DNA of 64,000 nt from Thioclava sp. JE_KL1. GTDB taxonomy: Bacteria > Pseudomonadota > Alphaproteobacteria > Rhodobacterales > Rhodobacteraceae. The position numbers were made by a program, and so were the translations under genes. Positions 7,593 to 16,566 of the stretch are shown here, one piece after another. The stretch's first letter is position 1; each line of letters starts with the position of its first letter. A model generated the notes under the pieces. The model did not search any database. It saw nothing but the letters and a program-made list of their open reading frames with translations, and had not been told where the DNA came from. The stretch lies in assembly GCF_009296265.1 (NCBI RefSeq), contig NZ_WBJS01000007.1, positions 1-64,000 of the forward strand, given 5' to 3'.

Positions 7593-8765
7593 ATGTCCAG
7601 CGAAACGTCCTCCACACTTCCCAGCTCCACGAGCCGCCTTCAGCGTCATGCCGACTGGGCCGTCTATGCCCTCTTCATCGTGATGGTTCTCGGCGCGCCC
7701 CTGGTGATCGACGATGTGTTCTGGCTCAACCGCATCGCCAAATATCTCGTCTTCGGCATGCTCGGCATCGCGATCGCGCTGTCCTGGGGCTATGCCGGGA
7801 TCCTCAATCTGGGGCAGGGGCTCTTTTTCGGCCTCGGCGCCTATATGACGGCGATGTCGCTCAAGCTGATGAGCGCCACCAGCCTGCAGCAGGGCTCGGA
7901 CAAACCGGTGCCGGACTTCATGCTCTGGAACGCAGAGCCCGGGGCCGTCACCGATCTGTGCTGCATCAACAAGGGCTCGTTCCTCTGGATCCCGTTCCAG
8001 TCGCAATGGTTCGGCATGGCGATGTCGATCGTGATCCCGCTGATCGTCGCCTTCGTGCTGTCCTCGTCGATTTTCCGGCTGCGCGTCTCGGGCGTCTATG
8101 TCGCGATCATCACGCTGGCGCTCGTGCTCCTGGTGCGGCTGCTGCTCATCGACGCGCAGCCGATCACCAACGGGTTCAACGGGCTGACCGATCTGGGCTG
8201 GCTGACCATCGGCGGGTTCGAATTCGACCCCTATATGGTCGAGACCTATTACGTCGTCGCCGTCTCGCTCACGGTGGTCTTGCTGTTGGGCCGCTGGCTG
8301 GTCTCGACACGGGCCGGGCTGATCCTGCAGTCGACGCGCGATGACCCGACCCGGGCGCGCTATCTCGGCTACGACGTCGCGGCCTATCAGATCTTCTTCT
8401 TCACGATCTCCGCCGGGATCGCGGGCTTCGCGGGGCTCCTCTATGTGGTCGCCGCCGAATTCGCCTCGCCGAGCTTCATGGATATCGGCTTCTCGATCTC
8501 GATGGTCGTCTGGGCCGCGGTGGGCGGGCGCAACTCGCTGCTCGGCGCCTGTATCGGGGCGATCCTGATCAACACGGTCGAGGCCACGGTCAGCGAGACC
8601 GAAATCTTCAAGGAAGCGTGGAAGCTGATCATCGGGGGCATCTTCGTCCTCGTCGTTCTCTACCTGCCGAACGGGCTTGCGGGCATCGCGCGCGATCTTC
8701 TGGGGCGGTTCGAACGCCGCCGGAAGGGCACGCCCGCAGAGACGGCCCCGAAAGCCGCGGAATAG
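7593..8765 (+). CDS. ABC transporter permease, LivM/UrtC type
   Basis: The 390-residue membrane protein is the second permease of the system. It has the LivM/UrtC signature SWGYAGILNLGQGLFFGLGAY and about ten hydrophobic segments. The start lies 3 nt after the upstream stop, with GAGG supplying the ribosome-binding site. The hydrophilic insert near residues 95-130 (QQGSDKPVPDFMLWNAEPGA) matches the usual UrtC-type loop. The protein ends in a short Arg/Lys-rich cytoplasmic tail. Confidence 0.9.
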   Translation: MSSETSSTLPSSTSRLQRHADWAVYALFIVMVLGAPLVIDDVFWLNRIAKYLVFGMLGIAIALSWGYAGILNLGQGLFFGLGAYMTAMSLKLMSATSLQQGSDKPVPDFMLWNAEPGAVTDLCCINKGSFLWIPFQSQWFGMAMSIVIPLIVAFVLSSSIFRLRVSGVYVAIITLALVLLVRLLLIDAQPITNGFNGLTDLGWLTIGGFEFDPYMVETYYVVAVSLTVVLLLGRWLVSTRAGLILQSTRDDPTRARYLGYDVAAYQIFFFTISAGIAGFAGLLYVVAAEFASPSFMDIGFSISMVVWAAVGGRNSLLGACIGAILINTVEATVSETEIFKEAWKLIIGGIFVLVVLYLPNGLAGIARDLLGRFERRRKGTPAETAPKAAE

Positions 8766-8776
8766 GAGGGACGGAC

Positions 8777-9523
8777 ATGAATGAAGCACTCACGATCGAC
8801 GGGCTGACGGTGGATTTCGGCGGGTTCAAGGCCGTGGACGGGTTCACCACCGTGGTTCAGAAAGGCGAGTTGCGGGTCATCCTCGGCCCCAACGGCGCCG
8901 GGAAGACCACGCTGATGGATCTCGTCAGCGGCAAGACCGCCTCGACCCAAGGCAGCGTCCATCTCTTTGGCGAGAACATCACCAACCGCCCCGAGCACAT
9001 CATCGCGCGGCACGGGATCGGGCGGAAATTCCAGATCCCGAGCGTCTTCCGCGATCTGACCGTTCGGCAGAACCTCGAAGTCGCGGCCTCGGGAGAGCCC
9101 GGCGTGTTCCGCAACCTTCGTCTGCACATGGTGGCGGAGGACCGGGCGCGGGTCGAGGACGTGATCGCGATGACGCGGCTCGAGCCGGTGCTCGATACGG
9201 TCGCGGGCGAGTTGTCCCACGGCCAGATGCAGTGGCTGGAACTGGGGATGCTGATCACGCAGCAGGCGAAGGTCATCCTTCTCGATGAACCCACCGCGGG
9301 CATGACCCATGCGGAGACCTTCCGCACCGCCGAAATCATCAATGAAATGAAGGGCAGCCACACGATCCTCGTGGTCGAGCATGACATGGCTTTCGTGCGC
9401 AAGATCGCCGAGCGGATCACGGTCATGCACATGGGCAAGCTGCTCGCGGAGGGCCCGATGGAAAAGATCGAGACCGATCCAAAGGTGCGCGAAGCCTATC
9501 TCGGTTCGGGAGGGATTCACTGA
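8777..9523 (+). CDS. ABC transporter ATPase, LivG/UrtD type
   Basis: The 248-residue ATPase has Walker A GPNGAGKTT (37-45), an ABC signature in the degenerate form LSHGQ, and Walker B VILLDEPTAGM, as is usual for UrtD proteins. It energises import from the cytoplasmic face with the partner at 9523. The start at 8777 follows GGAGGGAC. The stop overlaps the next start (TGATG). Confidence 0.9.
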   Translation: MNEALTIDGLTVDFGGFKAVDGFTTVVQKGELRVILGPNGAGKTTLMDLVSGKTASTQGSVHLFGENITNRPEHIIARHGIGRKFQIPSVFRDLTVRQNLEVAASGEPGVFRNLRLHMVAEDRARVEDVIAMTRLEPVLDTVAGELSHGQMQWLELGMLITQQAKVILLDEPTAGMTHAETFRTAEIINEMKGSHTILVVEHDMAFVRKIAERITVMHMGKLLAEGPMEKIETDPKVREAYLGSGGIH

Positions 9524-10215
9524 TGCTTTCTCTGAGCAACCTCGACAGCTTCTACGGCCGCAGCCAGGCGTTGCACGACGTCTCGATGAGCGCGCCGAGC
9601 GGCACGATCCTCGCCGTTCTGGGCCGCAACGGCGTGGGCAAGACCACGCTTCTGCGCTCCATCCTCGGGCTGACCGACCGCCAGAGCGGCGGCGTCGTGC
9701 TCGACGGGCAGAACATCTCCGCCGACGCGACCTTCCGGCGCGCGCGGGCGGGAATCGCCTATGTGCCGCAGGGCCGGATGATCATCCCCGATTTCACGAT
9801 CCGCGAGAACATCCTGATGGGCGGCTTCGCGGCCCAGGGCCCGCGCGCCATTCCCGAAATCGTCCCGAAGATCTTTCCCTATCTGATGGAAAATCTCGAC
9901 CGGCCCGGGGGCGTGCTCTCGGGCGGTCAGCAACAGCAGCTTGCCATCGCCCGCGCGCTCGCAAGCGGCCCCAAGGTCCTCCTGATGGACGAGCCGACCG
10001 AGGGCATCCAGCCCAATATCGTCGAGCAGATCGAGGACATCATCATCCGCCTCAATGCCGAACTCGGACTGACGATCCTCCTTGTCGAGCAGAACGTGAA
10101 ATTCGCGCGCCGTGCCGCGCAGAACTTCACGATGCTCGAGAACGGTCGCGTCGTGGCCGATGGCGCGATCGCGGATCTCACCGAGGAAACGGTCACCAAG
10201 CACATGGCGATCTGA
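9523..10215 (+). CDS. ABC transporter ATPase, LivF/UrtE type
   Basis: The 230-residue ATPase has Walker A GRNGVGKTT (34-42), signature LSGGQ, and Walker B VLLMDEPTEGI followed by QPN, typical of UrtE/LivF. Its start overlaps the upstream stop by one base, so the two ATPases are translationally coupled and should be made in equal amounts. It completes a five-component importer. Confidence 0.9.
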   Translation: MLSLSNLDSFYGRSQALHDVSMSAPSGTILAVLGRNGVGKTTLLRSILGLTDRQSGGVVLDGQNISADATFRRARAGIAYVPQGRMIIPDFTIRENILMGGFAAQGPRAIPEIVPKIFPYLMENLDRPGGVLSGGQQQQLAIARALASGPKVLLMDEPTEGIQPNIVEQIEDIIIRLNAELGLTILLVEQNVKFARRAAQNFTMLENGRVVADGAIADLTEETVTKHMAI

Positions 10216-10227
10216 CCCCATAAACCC

Positions 10228-10252
10228 GCCTTCCCGGATCAACCGGAAAGGC
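10228..10252 (+). other. Intercistronic hairpin before amiE
   Basis: GCCTTCCCGG (10228-10237) pairs with CCGGAAAGGC (10243-10252) with one mismatch and a 5-nt loop. No T run follows. It may mark an mRNA processing or stability boundary between the transporter and the amidase. Confidence 0.55.
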
Positions 10253-10286
10253 ATTCGACAACTCCACCAACAGCAGAGGTAACAAC

Positions 10287-11330
10287 ATGTATCATGGAGA
10301 TATTTCGAGCAGCGCCGATACCGTGGGCGTCGCCGTCGTTAACTACAAGATGCCGCGTCTTCACACGAAGGCCGAGGTTCTCGAGAACTGCCACAAGATC
10401 GCCGACATGGTGAAAGGCATGAAGAAGGGCCTGCCGGGCATGGATCTGGTGATCTTCCCCGAATACTCGACCCACGGCATCATGTATGACGAGACCGAGA
10501 TGTACGAGACCGCCTCGTCGGTCCCGGGCGAAGAGACCGAAATCTTCGCCGCCGCCTGCCGCGAGGCCAATGTCTGGGGCGTGTTCTCGCTGACCGGCGA
10601 GCGCCACGAAGAGCACCCGAAGAAAGCGCCCTACAACACGCTCATCTTGATGAACAACGAGGGCGAGATCGTTCAGAAATACCGCAAGATCATGCCTTGG
10701 GTTCCGATCGAGGGCTGGTATCCGGGCAACTGCACCTATGTCTCGGAAGGCCCTAAGGGCATGAAGATGAGCCTGATCATCTGTGATGACGGCAACTACC
10801 CCGAGATCTGGCGCGACTGCGCGATGAAGGGCGCCGAACTGATCATCCGCTGTCAGGGCTACATGTATCCGGCCAAGGACCAGCAGGTGATCATGGCCAA
10901 GGCGATGGCCTGGGCGAACAACTCCTATGTCGCGGTCGCCAATGCGGCAGGCTTCGACGGCGTCTATTCCTATTTCGGCCACTCGGCCATCGTCGGCTTC
11001 GACGGCCGTACGCTGGGCGAATGCGGCGAAGAGGAATACGGCATCCAGTACGGCCAGCTCTCGGTCTCGGCGATCCGCGATGCGCGCAAGAACATGCAGA
11101 GCCAGAACCACCTCTTCAAGCTCGTGCACCGTGGCTATACCGGCATGATCAACTCGGGTGACGACACCAACGGTCTCGCCGAGTGCCCCTATGACTTCTA
11201 CACCAAATGGGCGGAAGATCCGGAAGGCACGCGCGAGATGGTCGAGGCGATGACCCGCTCGACCGTCGGCACCGAGGAATGTCCGATCGACGGTATCCCC
11301 AACGAAAAGTCCGACCCCACTCACCGGTGA
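10287..11330 (+). CDS. amiE: Aliphatic amidase
   Basis: The 347-residue enzyme of the nitrilase superfamily is very close in sequence and length to Pseudomonas aeruginosa AmiE (346 residues). The Glu-Lys-Cys triad is at Glu59 (FPEYS), Lys134 (YRKI) and Cys166 (IICDDGN). It hydrolyses short aliphatic amides to the acid plus ammonia in the cytoplasm. Formamidase AmiF is the closest alternative, but the N-terminal [20 protein letters not shown] favours AmiE. It follows the transporter and precedes the AAA+/VWA pair. A good ribosome-binding site (AGAGG) precedes ATG 10287. Confidence 0.95.
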   Translation: MYHGDISSSADTVGVAVVNYKMPRLHTKAEVLENCHKIADMVKGMKKGLPGMDLVIFPEYSTHGIMYDETEMYETASSVPGEETEIFAAACREANVWGVFSLTGERHEEHPKKAPYNTLILMNNEGEIVQKYRKIMPWVPIEGWYPGNCTYVSEGPKGMKMSLIICDDGNYPEIWRDCAMKGAELIIRCQGYMYPAKDQQVIMAKAMAWANNSYVAVANAAGFDGVYSYFGHSAIVGFDGRTLGECGEEEYGIQYGQLSVSAIRDARKNMQSQNHLFKLVHRGYTGMINSGDDTNGLAECPYDFYTKWAEDPEGTREMVEAMTRSTVGTEECPIDGIPNEKSDPTHR

Positions 11331-11343
11331 GGCAGGCGAGCAG

Positions 11344-11367
11344 GGCCGGCGGAGACATCCGCCGGCC
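11344..11367 (+). other. Intercistronic hairpin after amiE
   Basis: GGCCGGCGGA (11344-11353) and TCCGCCGGCC (11358-11367) form a perfect 10-bp stem with a GACA tetraloop, no T run. With the hairpin at 10228-10252 it brackets amiE, which would favour a stable amidase message. Confidence 0.65.
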
Positions 11368-11388
11368 AATCAAACGCGAGGATCTTCT

Positions 11389-12186
11389 ATGACGATCGAT
11401 CAGTACCGGCTTGAGGAAGAGCCGACCTACCACCCAAGCGGCGACGAGGTGGTCTTCTACGAATCCGCCTATGCAGCGCGGTTGCCGGTGATGCTCAAGG
11501 GGCCGACCGGCTGTGGCAAGACCCGCTTTGTCGAGCATATGGCCTGGCGTCTGGGCAAGCCGCTCATCACGGTGTCCTGCCACGAGGACATGACCGCCTC
11601 GGATCTCGTCGGGCGCTTCCTGCTTGGCCCCGAGGGCACGCATTGGCAGGACGGGCCCCTCACGATGGCGGTGCGCCACGGCGCGATCTGCTATCTCGAC
11701 GAGGTGGTCGAGGCGCGTCAGGACACGACGGTCGTGATCCATTCGCTGACCGATGATCGCCGGATTCTGCCGCTCGAGAAGAAGGGCGAACTGGTCCATG
11801 CGCATCCCGATTTCCAGCTCGTGATCTCTTACAACCCTGGCTACCAGAGCGTTCTCAAGGACCTCAAGGAATCCACGAAGCAGCGCTTCAGTGCGGTCGA
11901 TTTCACCTATCCGATGGCCTCGGTCGAGGCTTCCATCGTGGCGTCCGAGGCGGATATCGCCGCCGACATCGCCGACAAGCTGGTGAAGATCGCCGAGAAG
12001 TCGCGGCATCTGCGCGGGCAGGGGCTCGAGGAAGGGGCGTCCACGCGGATGCTCATCCATGCCGGTCGCCTCATCAAGACGGGCATGACGCTGACCGACG
12101 CCTGCAAACATGCGATCATCGTTCCCATCACGGATGACCCGGATATGCGCGGTGCGCTCGACGCGGTCGTCGATGCCTGTGCCTGA
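11389..12186 (+). CDS. MoxR-type AAA+ ATPase of the NorQ/NirQ/CbbQ group
   Basis: The 265-residue protein carries Walker A GPTGCGKT (38-45) and Walker B AICYLDEV (Asp104, Glu105), and is full length for the CbbQ/NorQ/NirQ group. Such ATPases work with a VWA-domain partner, encoded next, to activate or insert cofactors into enzymes such as nitric oxide reductase and Rubisco. Pseudomonas amidase operons also carry an ATPase gene (amiB), of a different, ClpX-like type. Here the client is unknown: the amidase, the transporter or a metalloenzyme elsewhere are all possible. It is the seventh gene of the operon. Confidence 0.85.
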   Translation: MTIDQYRLEEEPTYHPSGDEVVFYESAYAARLPVMLKGPTGCGKTRFVEHMAWRLGKPLITVSCHEDMTASDLVGRFLLGPEGTHWQDGPLTMAVRHGAICYLDEVVEARQDTTVVIHSLTDDRRILPLEKKGELVHAHPDFQLVISYNPGYQSVLKDLKESTKQRFSAVDFTYPMASVEASIVASEADIAADIADKLVKIAEKSRHLRGQGLEEGASTRMLIHAGRLIKTGMTLTDACKHAIIVPITDDPDMRGALDAVVDACA

Positions 12187-12190
12187 CAGC

Positions 12191-14422
12191 ATGAATGTCG
12201 AAGCCACCCCTGACCTGCCGGGCGCGATCCGCAGCGCCTTCTCGGCGCCCGAGATAGCCGACTGGCTGCGGGCGCGCGAACGGCTTCGGGGCGCGGGATA
12301 CGGGCGGACGGTTCCGCGCGCTTATGAGCGCAGTTCGCTGGCTCTTGCGCCGAAACTCGGGGCGGCACCGACGATCGCCTTTGCAAAGCTCGTGTCCCAT
12401 GTCGCGATCCGGGTCTCACCCCGCGCGGCGGAGCGCGTCTGCACTGCGGCGGACACGGTCGCGCAGAGATACGAGCCGCAGGCGTTCACCGCGTGGGTCG
12501 CGCTGATGACGCGGATTACCACGCAAGCGCCGGAGTCCGTTTACCCCTTTCTCGAGAATATGGAGCGGCTTGTCGGGCGGCTCTCCGAACAGGCGCTCGA
12601 GGACTGGGTCGCGACCGGATTGCGTCTGGCGGGGCGCGATGCCGACAAGCGAAGCGCCTATTTATCCTTGCAGACCGCCGAGGCGCAGCGCGCGCTTGAA
12701 CACGAAAGCGGAGAGCAAAGCTTCTACGATCATGAGCGCCGGTTGCGGGCCTATCTCACGGCGATTTCCGGCGCGACCCCGCCGCTGCGTGTCGCGCCCA
12801 CGGGCATGGGAGAGAAAGCCGCGCGGCGGGTGTCCTTCGCGGGCAATGTCATTCTCGTGCCGCCCAGCTTGCCCGGCTATCGCGGCGAGACGGAGCCCCT
12901 GTTTCGCGCCGCGCTCGCCCATATCGGGGCGCATATCAACTTCACCAAAACCCGTTTCGAAATCGGGCAGCTCAAACCGCTTCAGATGGCGGTCGTGTCT
13001 CTGATCGAGGATGCACGGGTCGAGGAACTGGCGGCGCAGGAAATGCCCGGGTTGCGCAGGCTCTGGCAAGGCTGTCACGTCGCCCAACCCGGCGGACTAC
13101 CGACCGCGCCCAGCCTGTTCGCACGGCTGGCGCGGGCGCTGATCGATCCCGATTTCGACGATCCCGACGGGTGGGTTCAGAAAGGCCGCCGGATGTTCAT
13201 GGAGGCGCGCGAGCGCTGGGCCGATCCGGCGATCAGCCGCGAGATCGGCAATCTTCTGGGCAACGATCTCGGGCAGCTTCGCGTGCAGTTCAATGCGAAG
13301 GACTATGTGGTCCAGCCCGCCTATCGCGACGACAACCTCGGTCTGTGGGCGCTCGACGAGCCGCCCCCGGAGGAGGCGCAGACCCTAGAGGTTCAGGTCG
13401 ACACCGTGCAGCTGCGTCGCTCCGAGCCGACCCCGGGCGCGGGCAAGCAATCGCAACAGCAGGAGCAGACCGAAAGCGACAGGGTCGAGAAAGTCGCCCC
13501 CGTCACCGAGGCGGCCGAAGAGGGGCGGGCGGTCGCCTCCTACCCCGAATACGATTACGAGATCGGTCGGGAGCGTGCGAACTGGACGGTGGTCAAGGAA
13601 TACCCCGCGACGCCGGGCAATCGCCGCTTCTGGCTGGAGTTGCAGGATACGCAGGGGCCGCTTCTGTCGCGCATCACCGGTCTCGTGCGTTCGGCGCAGA
13701 TCGGGCGCGCGCGCCGGGAGAAACGGCAGGCGGAGGGAGAAGTTCTCGATCTCGACGCCTGTATCGAGGCGGCGACGGCCCTGCGGGCAGGCGAGTTTCC
13801 CGATCATCGCCTCTACGAGCGGCAGGCCCCGCCGACGCGCGATCTCGCGGTCAGCCTGCTGCTCGATATCTCGCAATCGACGGCCGATCTCGTCCCCGGA
13901 ACGCAGCACCGCATTCTGGACATGGAGCGCGATGCGACGGCGGTTCTTGCCCATGCGATGAACGAAATCGGCGACCCTTTCGCGATCAACGCCTTCTGCT
14001 CGGCCGGGCGCGAAGACGTGCGCGTCGTTGCAGTGAAGCGGTTCTCCGACGCGTTGGATGAAGAGACGGGCTCGGCGCTCTCGGGCCTGAAGCCGGGCTA
14101 TTCGACGCGGCTCGGGGCCGCCCTGCGCCATGCCGGGAAGGACCTCGCGCAGGTGCCGCGGCATCGTCGCCTGCTGCTGTTGATCACCGACGGGGAGCCC
14201 TCGGATATCGACTCGCCCGATCCCGACTATCTTGTCTGCGACGCGCAGCGCGCCGTTCGCAGCCTGAGCGCGCTGGGGATCGATGTCTTCTGCGTGGGGC
14301 TCGGTCCGCGAAACAAGGAGCAGGAGGCTGCGATTTCCGGGCGCAACGGGTTCATCCAGATCGACGAGCTGAGCACACTGCCGGACAAGCTTTTGTCGCT
14401 CTATCTCCGGCTGACCCGGTAA
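12191..14422 (+). CDS. NorD/CbbO-like VWA-domain protein
   Basis: The 743-residue protein pairs with the preceding AAA+ ATPase. Its C-terminal von Willebrand A domain has an intact MIDAS: DISQS (559-563) and LLLITDGEPSD (Asp667). The N-terminal 400 residues are helical and unlike other VWA proteins, as in NorD and CbbO. A Gln/Glu-rich linker is near 418-445. The start is ambiguous: ATG 12191 lies just after the upstream stop, ATG 12173 would overlap it by 14 nt; neither has a clear ribosome-binding site. It is the last gene of the operon. It probably couples ATPase remodelling to a client protein. Confidence 0.85.
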   Translation: MNVEATPDLPGAIRSAFSAPEIADWLRARERLRGAGYGRTVPRAYERSSLALAPKLGAAPTIAFAKLVSHVAIRVSPRAAERVCTAADTVAQRYEPQAFTAWVALMTRITTQAPESVYPFLENMERLVGRLSEQALEDWVATGLRLAGRDADKRSAYLSLQTAEAQRALEHESGEQSFYDHERRLRAYLTAISGATPPLRVAPTGMGEKAARRVSFAGNVILVPPSLPGYRGETEPLFRAALAHIGAHINFTKTRFEIGQLKPLQMAVVSLIEDARVEELAAQEMPGLRRLWQGCHVAQPGGLPTAPSLFARLARALIDPDFDDPDGWVQKGRRMFMEARERWADPAISREIGNLLGNDLGQLRVQFNAKDYVVQPAYRDDNLGLWALDEPPPEEAQTLEVQVDTVQLRRSEPTPGAGKQSQQQEQTESDRVEKVAPVTEAAEEGRAVASYPEYDYEIGRERANWTVVKEYPATPGNRRFWLELQDTQGPLLSRITGLVRSAQIGRARREKRQAEGEVLDLDACIEAATALRAGEFPDHRLYERQAPPTRDLAVSLLLDISQSTADLVPGTQHRILDMERDATAVLAHAMNEIGDPFAINAFCSAGREDVRVVAVKRFSDALDEETGSALSGLKPGYSTRLGAALRHAGKDLAQVPRHRRLLLLITDGEPSDIDSPDPDYLVCDAQRAVRSLSALGIDVFCVGLGPRNKEQEAAISGRNGFIQIDELSTLPDKLLSLYLRLTR

Positions 14423-14457
14423 CGGGGCGCTAACCCCGGCGCTTCTGAGAGCATATG

Positions 14458-14487
14458 AAAAAAGGCCCGCATCGCTGCGGGCCTTTT
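14458..14487. terminator. Bidirectional intrinsic terminator
   Basis: GGCCCGCA (14464-14471) and TGCGGGCC (14476-14483) form a perfect 8-bp stem with a TCGC loop. Six A precede and four T follow. It lies between the convergent VWA gene and helicase gene and should serve both. Confidence 0.9.
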
Positions 14488-14501
14488 GCAAAATCATACC
14501 A

Positions 14502-16424
14502 TCACTTGCGCGGCTTCTTCGGGCCGCCGGGCTTGGGCTTCCCGCCTTTGCCCGGATGCGGCCCTTTGCCGGGGCCTGCATATTTCGCGCGGGGCTTTTT
14601 GCCCTTCGGGGCGGCGCCGCCTTCGGGCTTGGGCTTGCGCTTCTTCGGCGGGATGTCCGCGAGGGCTGCGAACACGGCCTCGTCGTCGGGGCTCCAACCG
14701 CTGGTCTTCGCACTCTCCTCCGGGGCGTCGTCGCGTGGAGCCTTGGGCGGCCCCTTGCGATGGGGCGCCTTGGCCGGACGCTCGCCGCGATCACCGCGAT
14801 CCGGTTTGCCATGCGGCTTGTCGGCGCGGCGCTTTTTCGGGGGCGGTCCGAAATCAGGTTCACCGTTCAGGGCACGGGCCTTGATCTCGTCGGAGAGCTC
14901 GCCATCGGGACCAAGCGAGGCCGCAAATTTCGCGACGCTCTTCTCGGCGATCTCGACGAAGGTCTCGTCATCGCGCACGCGGATCGCACCGATCGACGAT
15001 TTGTCGAGATCGGCATGGCGGCGCAGCAGTGGCAGCAGCCAGCGCGGCTCGGCCCGGTCATTGCGCCCGACCGACAGCGTGAACCAACGGCTCGGGCCGA
15101 ATTCCTGACGCTCGGACTGCCCCTTGGTGTCCGGCGGCAGAAGGTCTTCGGGCGGGGCATTGCGCGATTGCTGCAGCCGCAGGAAGGCGGCGGCGACAGC
15201 CTCGGCCCCGTGCCGGTCGAGCAGCTTGCGCGCAAACGCCGCCTGATCCTCGCTGACCGGCTCGCGCCAATCGGGATCGGTCAGCAGGCGCTCTTCATCG
15301 CGCGCGATGATCGACTCGGCCGAGGGCGGCACGCTCCATTCGGCGTTGATCTTCGCGAATTTCAGCAGACGTTCGGCACGTTTGACCATGCGCGGCGGCA
15401 CGATCAGCGCGGACATCCCCTTGCGCCCGGCGCGGCCCGTCCGGCCCGAACGGTGCAGCAGGCTCTCGGGGTTCTGCGGCAGATCGGCATGGATCACGAG
15501 GCTCAGGTTCGGCAGGTCGATCCCGCGCGCGGCCACATCGGTCGCCACGCAGACGCGCGCGCGCCCGTCACGCATCGCCTGCAGCGCGTGGCTGCGTTCG
15601 GCCTGTGACAGTTCACCCGACAGCGTCACGACCGAGAGGCCGCGATTGCCGAGACGCGCGCTGAGATGGTTCACCGCCGCGCGGGTGTTGGCGAAAACGA
15701 TGGCGCTTTCGTCATGGTGATAGCGCAGCAGGTTAAAGATCGCATGATCGCTATCCGAGGCCGCAACCTTCAGCGCCTTGTAGGCGATATCGGAGTGTTG
15801 CTGCGCGGTGTTGATCGTCGAAATGCGCTGCGCGTCGTTCTGAAACTGCTCGGCCAGCTTCGCGATCATCGGCGAGACGGTGGCGGAGAACAGCAGCGTG
15901 CGGCGCTCTTCCGTGGCGGAGCCGAGGATGAATTCGAGGTCTTCGCGGAAGCCCAGATCGAGCATCTCGTCGGCCTCGTCGAGCACGACCGCGCGGATGT
16001 CGCTCAGATCGAGCGCGCCGCGGCGGATATGGTCGCTCAGACGACCGGGCGTGCCGACCACGATATGGGTGCCGCGTTCGAGGGCGCGGCGTTCCTGACG
16101 CGGGTCCATGCCGCCGACGCAGGAGCTGACGATGGCGCCGGTCTTGGCGTAGAGCCAGCGCAATTCCTGCATGACCTGAAAGGCGAGTTCCCGCGTGGGG
16201 GCCACGACGAGTGCAAGCGGCGTGCCAGCCGGGCCGAAGCTTTCGGCCTCGCCCAGGAGGGTCGGGGCGATCGCGAGACCGAAGCCGACCGTTTTACCCG
16301 AGCCGGTCTGGGCAGAGACCAGCAGGTCCTTGCCCTCCAGCGCGGGATCGGTCACCGCGTCCTGCACGGGAGTGAGAGTGTCGTAGCCGCGCTCGGCGAG
16401 CGCTGCGGAAAGGGAGGGGATCAT
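14502..16424 (-). CDS. DEAD-box ATP-dependent RNA helicase (DeaD/CsdA-like)
   Basis: The 640-residue helicase has motif I AQTGSGKT (38-45), DEAD motif (VVLDEADEML), SAT, and motif VI HRSGRTGRAG. After the two RecA domains comes a DbpA-type RNA-binding domain (about 470-540) and a long Lys/Pro/Gly-rich disordered tail, typical of cold-shock and ribosome-assembly helicases. I start at ATG 16424; a TTG at 16439 in the same frame would add five residues. Neither has a strong Shine-Dalgarno. It is monocistronic. Confidence 0.9.
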   Translation of the reverse strand: MIPSLSAALAERGYDTLTPVQDAVTDPALEGKDLLVSAQTGSGKTVGFGLAIAPTLLGEAESFGPAGTPLALVVAPTRELAFQVMQELRWLYAKTGAIVSSCVGGMDPRQERRALERGTHIVVGTPGRLSDHIRRGALDLSDIRAVVLDEADEMLDLGFREDLEFILGSATEERRTLLFSATVSPMIAKLAEQFQNDAQRISTINTAQQHSDIAYKALKVAASDSDHAIFNLLRYHHDESAIVFANTRAAVNHLSARLGNRGLSVVTLSGELSQAERSHALQAMRDGRARVCVATDVAARGIDLPNLSLVIHADLPQNPESLLHRSGRTGRAGRKGMSALIVPPRMVKRAERLLKFAKINAEWSVPPSAESIIARDEERLLTDPDWREPVSEDQAAFARKLLDRHGAEAVAAAFLRLQQSRNAPPEDLLPPDTKGQSERQEFGPSRWFTLSVGRNDRAEPRWLLPLLRRHADLDKSSIGAIRVRDDETFVEIAEKSVAKFAASLGPDGELSDEIKARALNGEPDFGPPPKKRRADKPHGKPDRGDRGERPAKAPHRKGPPKAPRDDAPEESAKTSGWSPDDEAVFAALADIPPKKRKPKPEGGAAPKGKKPRAKYAGPGKGPHPGKGGKPKPGGPKKPRK

Positions 16425-16566
16425 CGGAAAGTCGTCCAAGCAATGACGTAAGGGACGGGCCGCTCTGCTCTGGCAGCCCGTGCGGAAGGCGCCTGCATAA
16501 CGGTCCCTGCGGCAAATGTATATTGCCTATTTGGGGAATCCGCCCGCAATGGGCAATAATTCTTGG

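Noticed and set aside
5916-8789. 957-codon open frame on the minus strand
   Set aside because: It is antisense to the binding protein and both permeases; composition is Arg/Asp/His-rich and domain-free.
10228-10252. Third ANTAR target before amiE
   Set aside because: The hairpin has a 5-nt loop without the A1/G4 pattern, no partner hairpin and no terminator.
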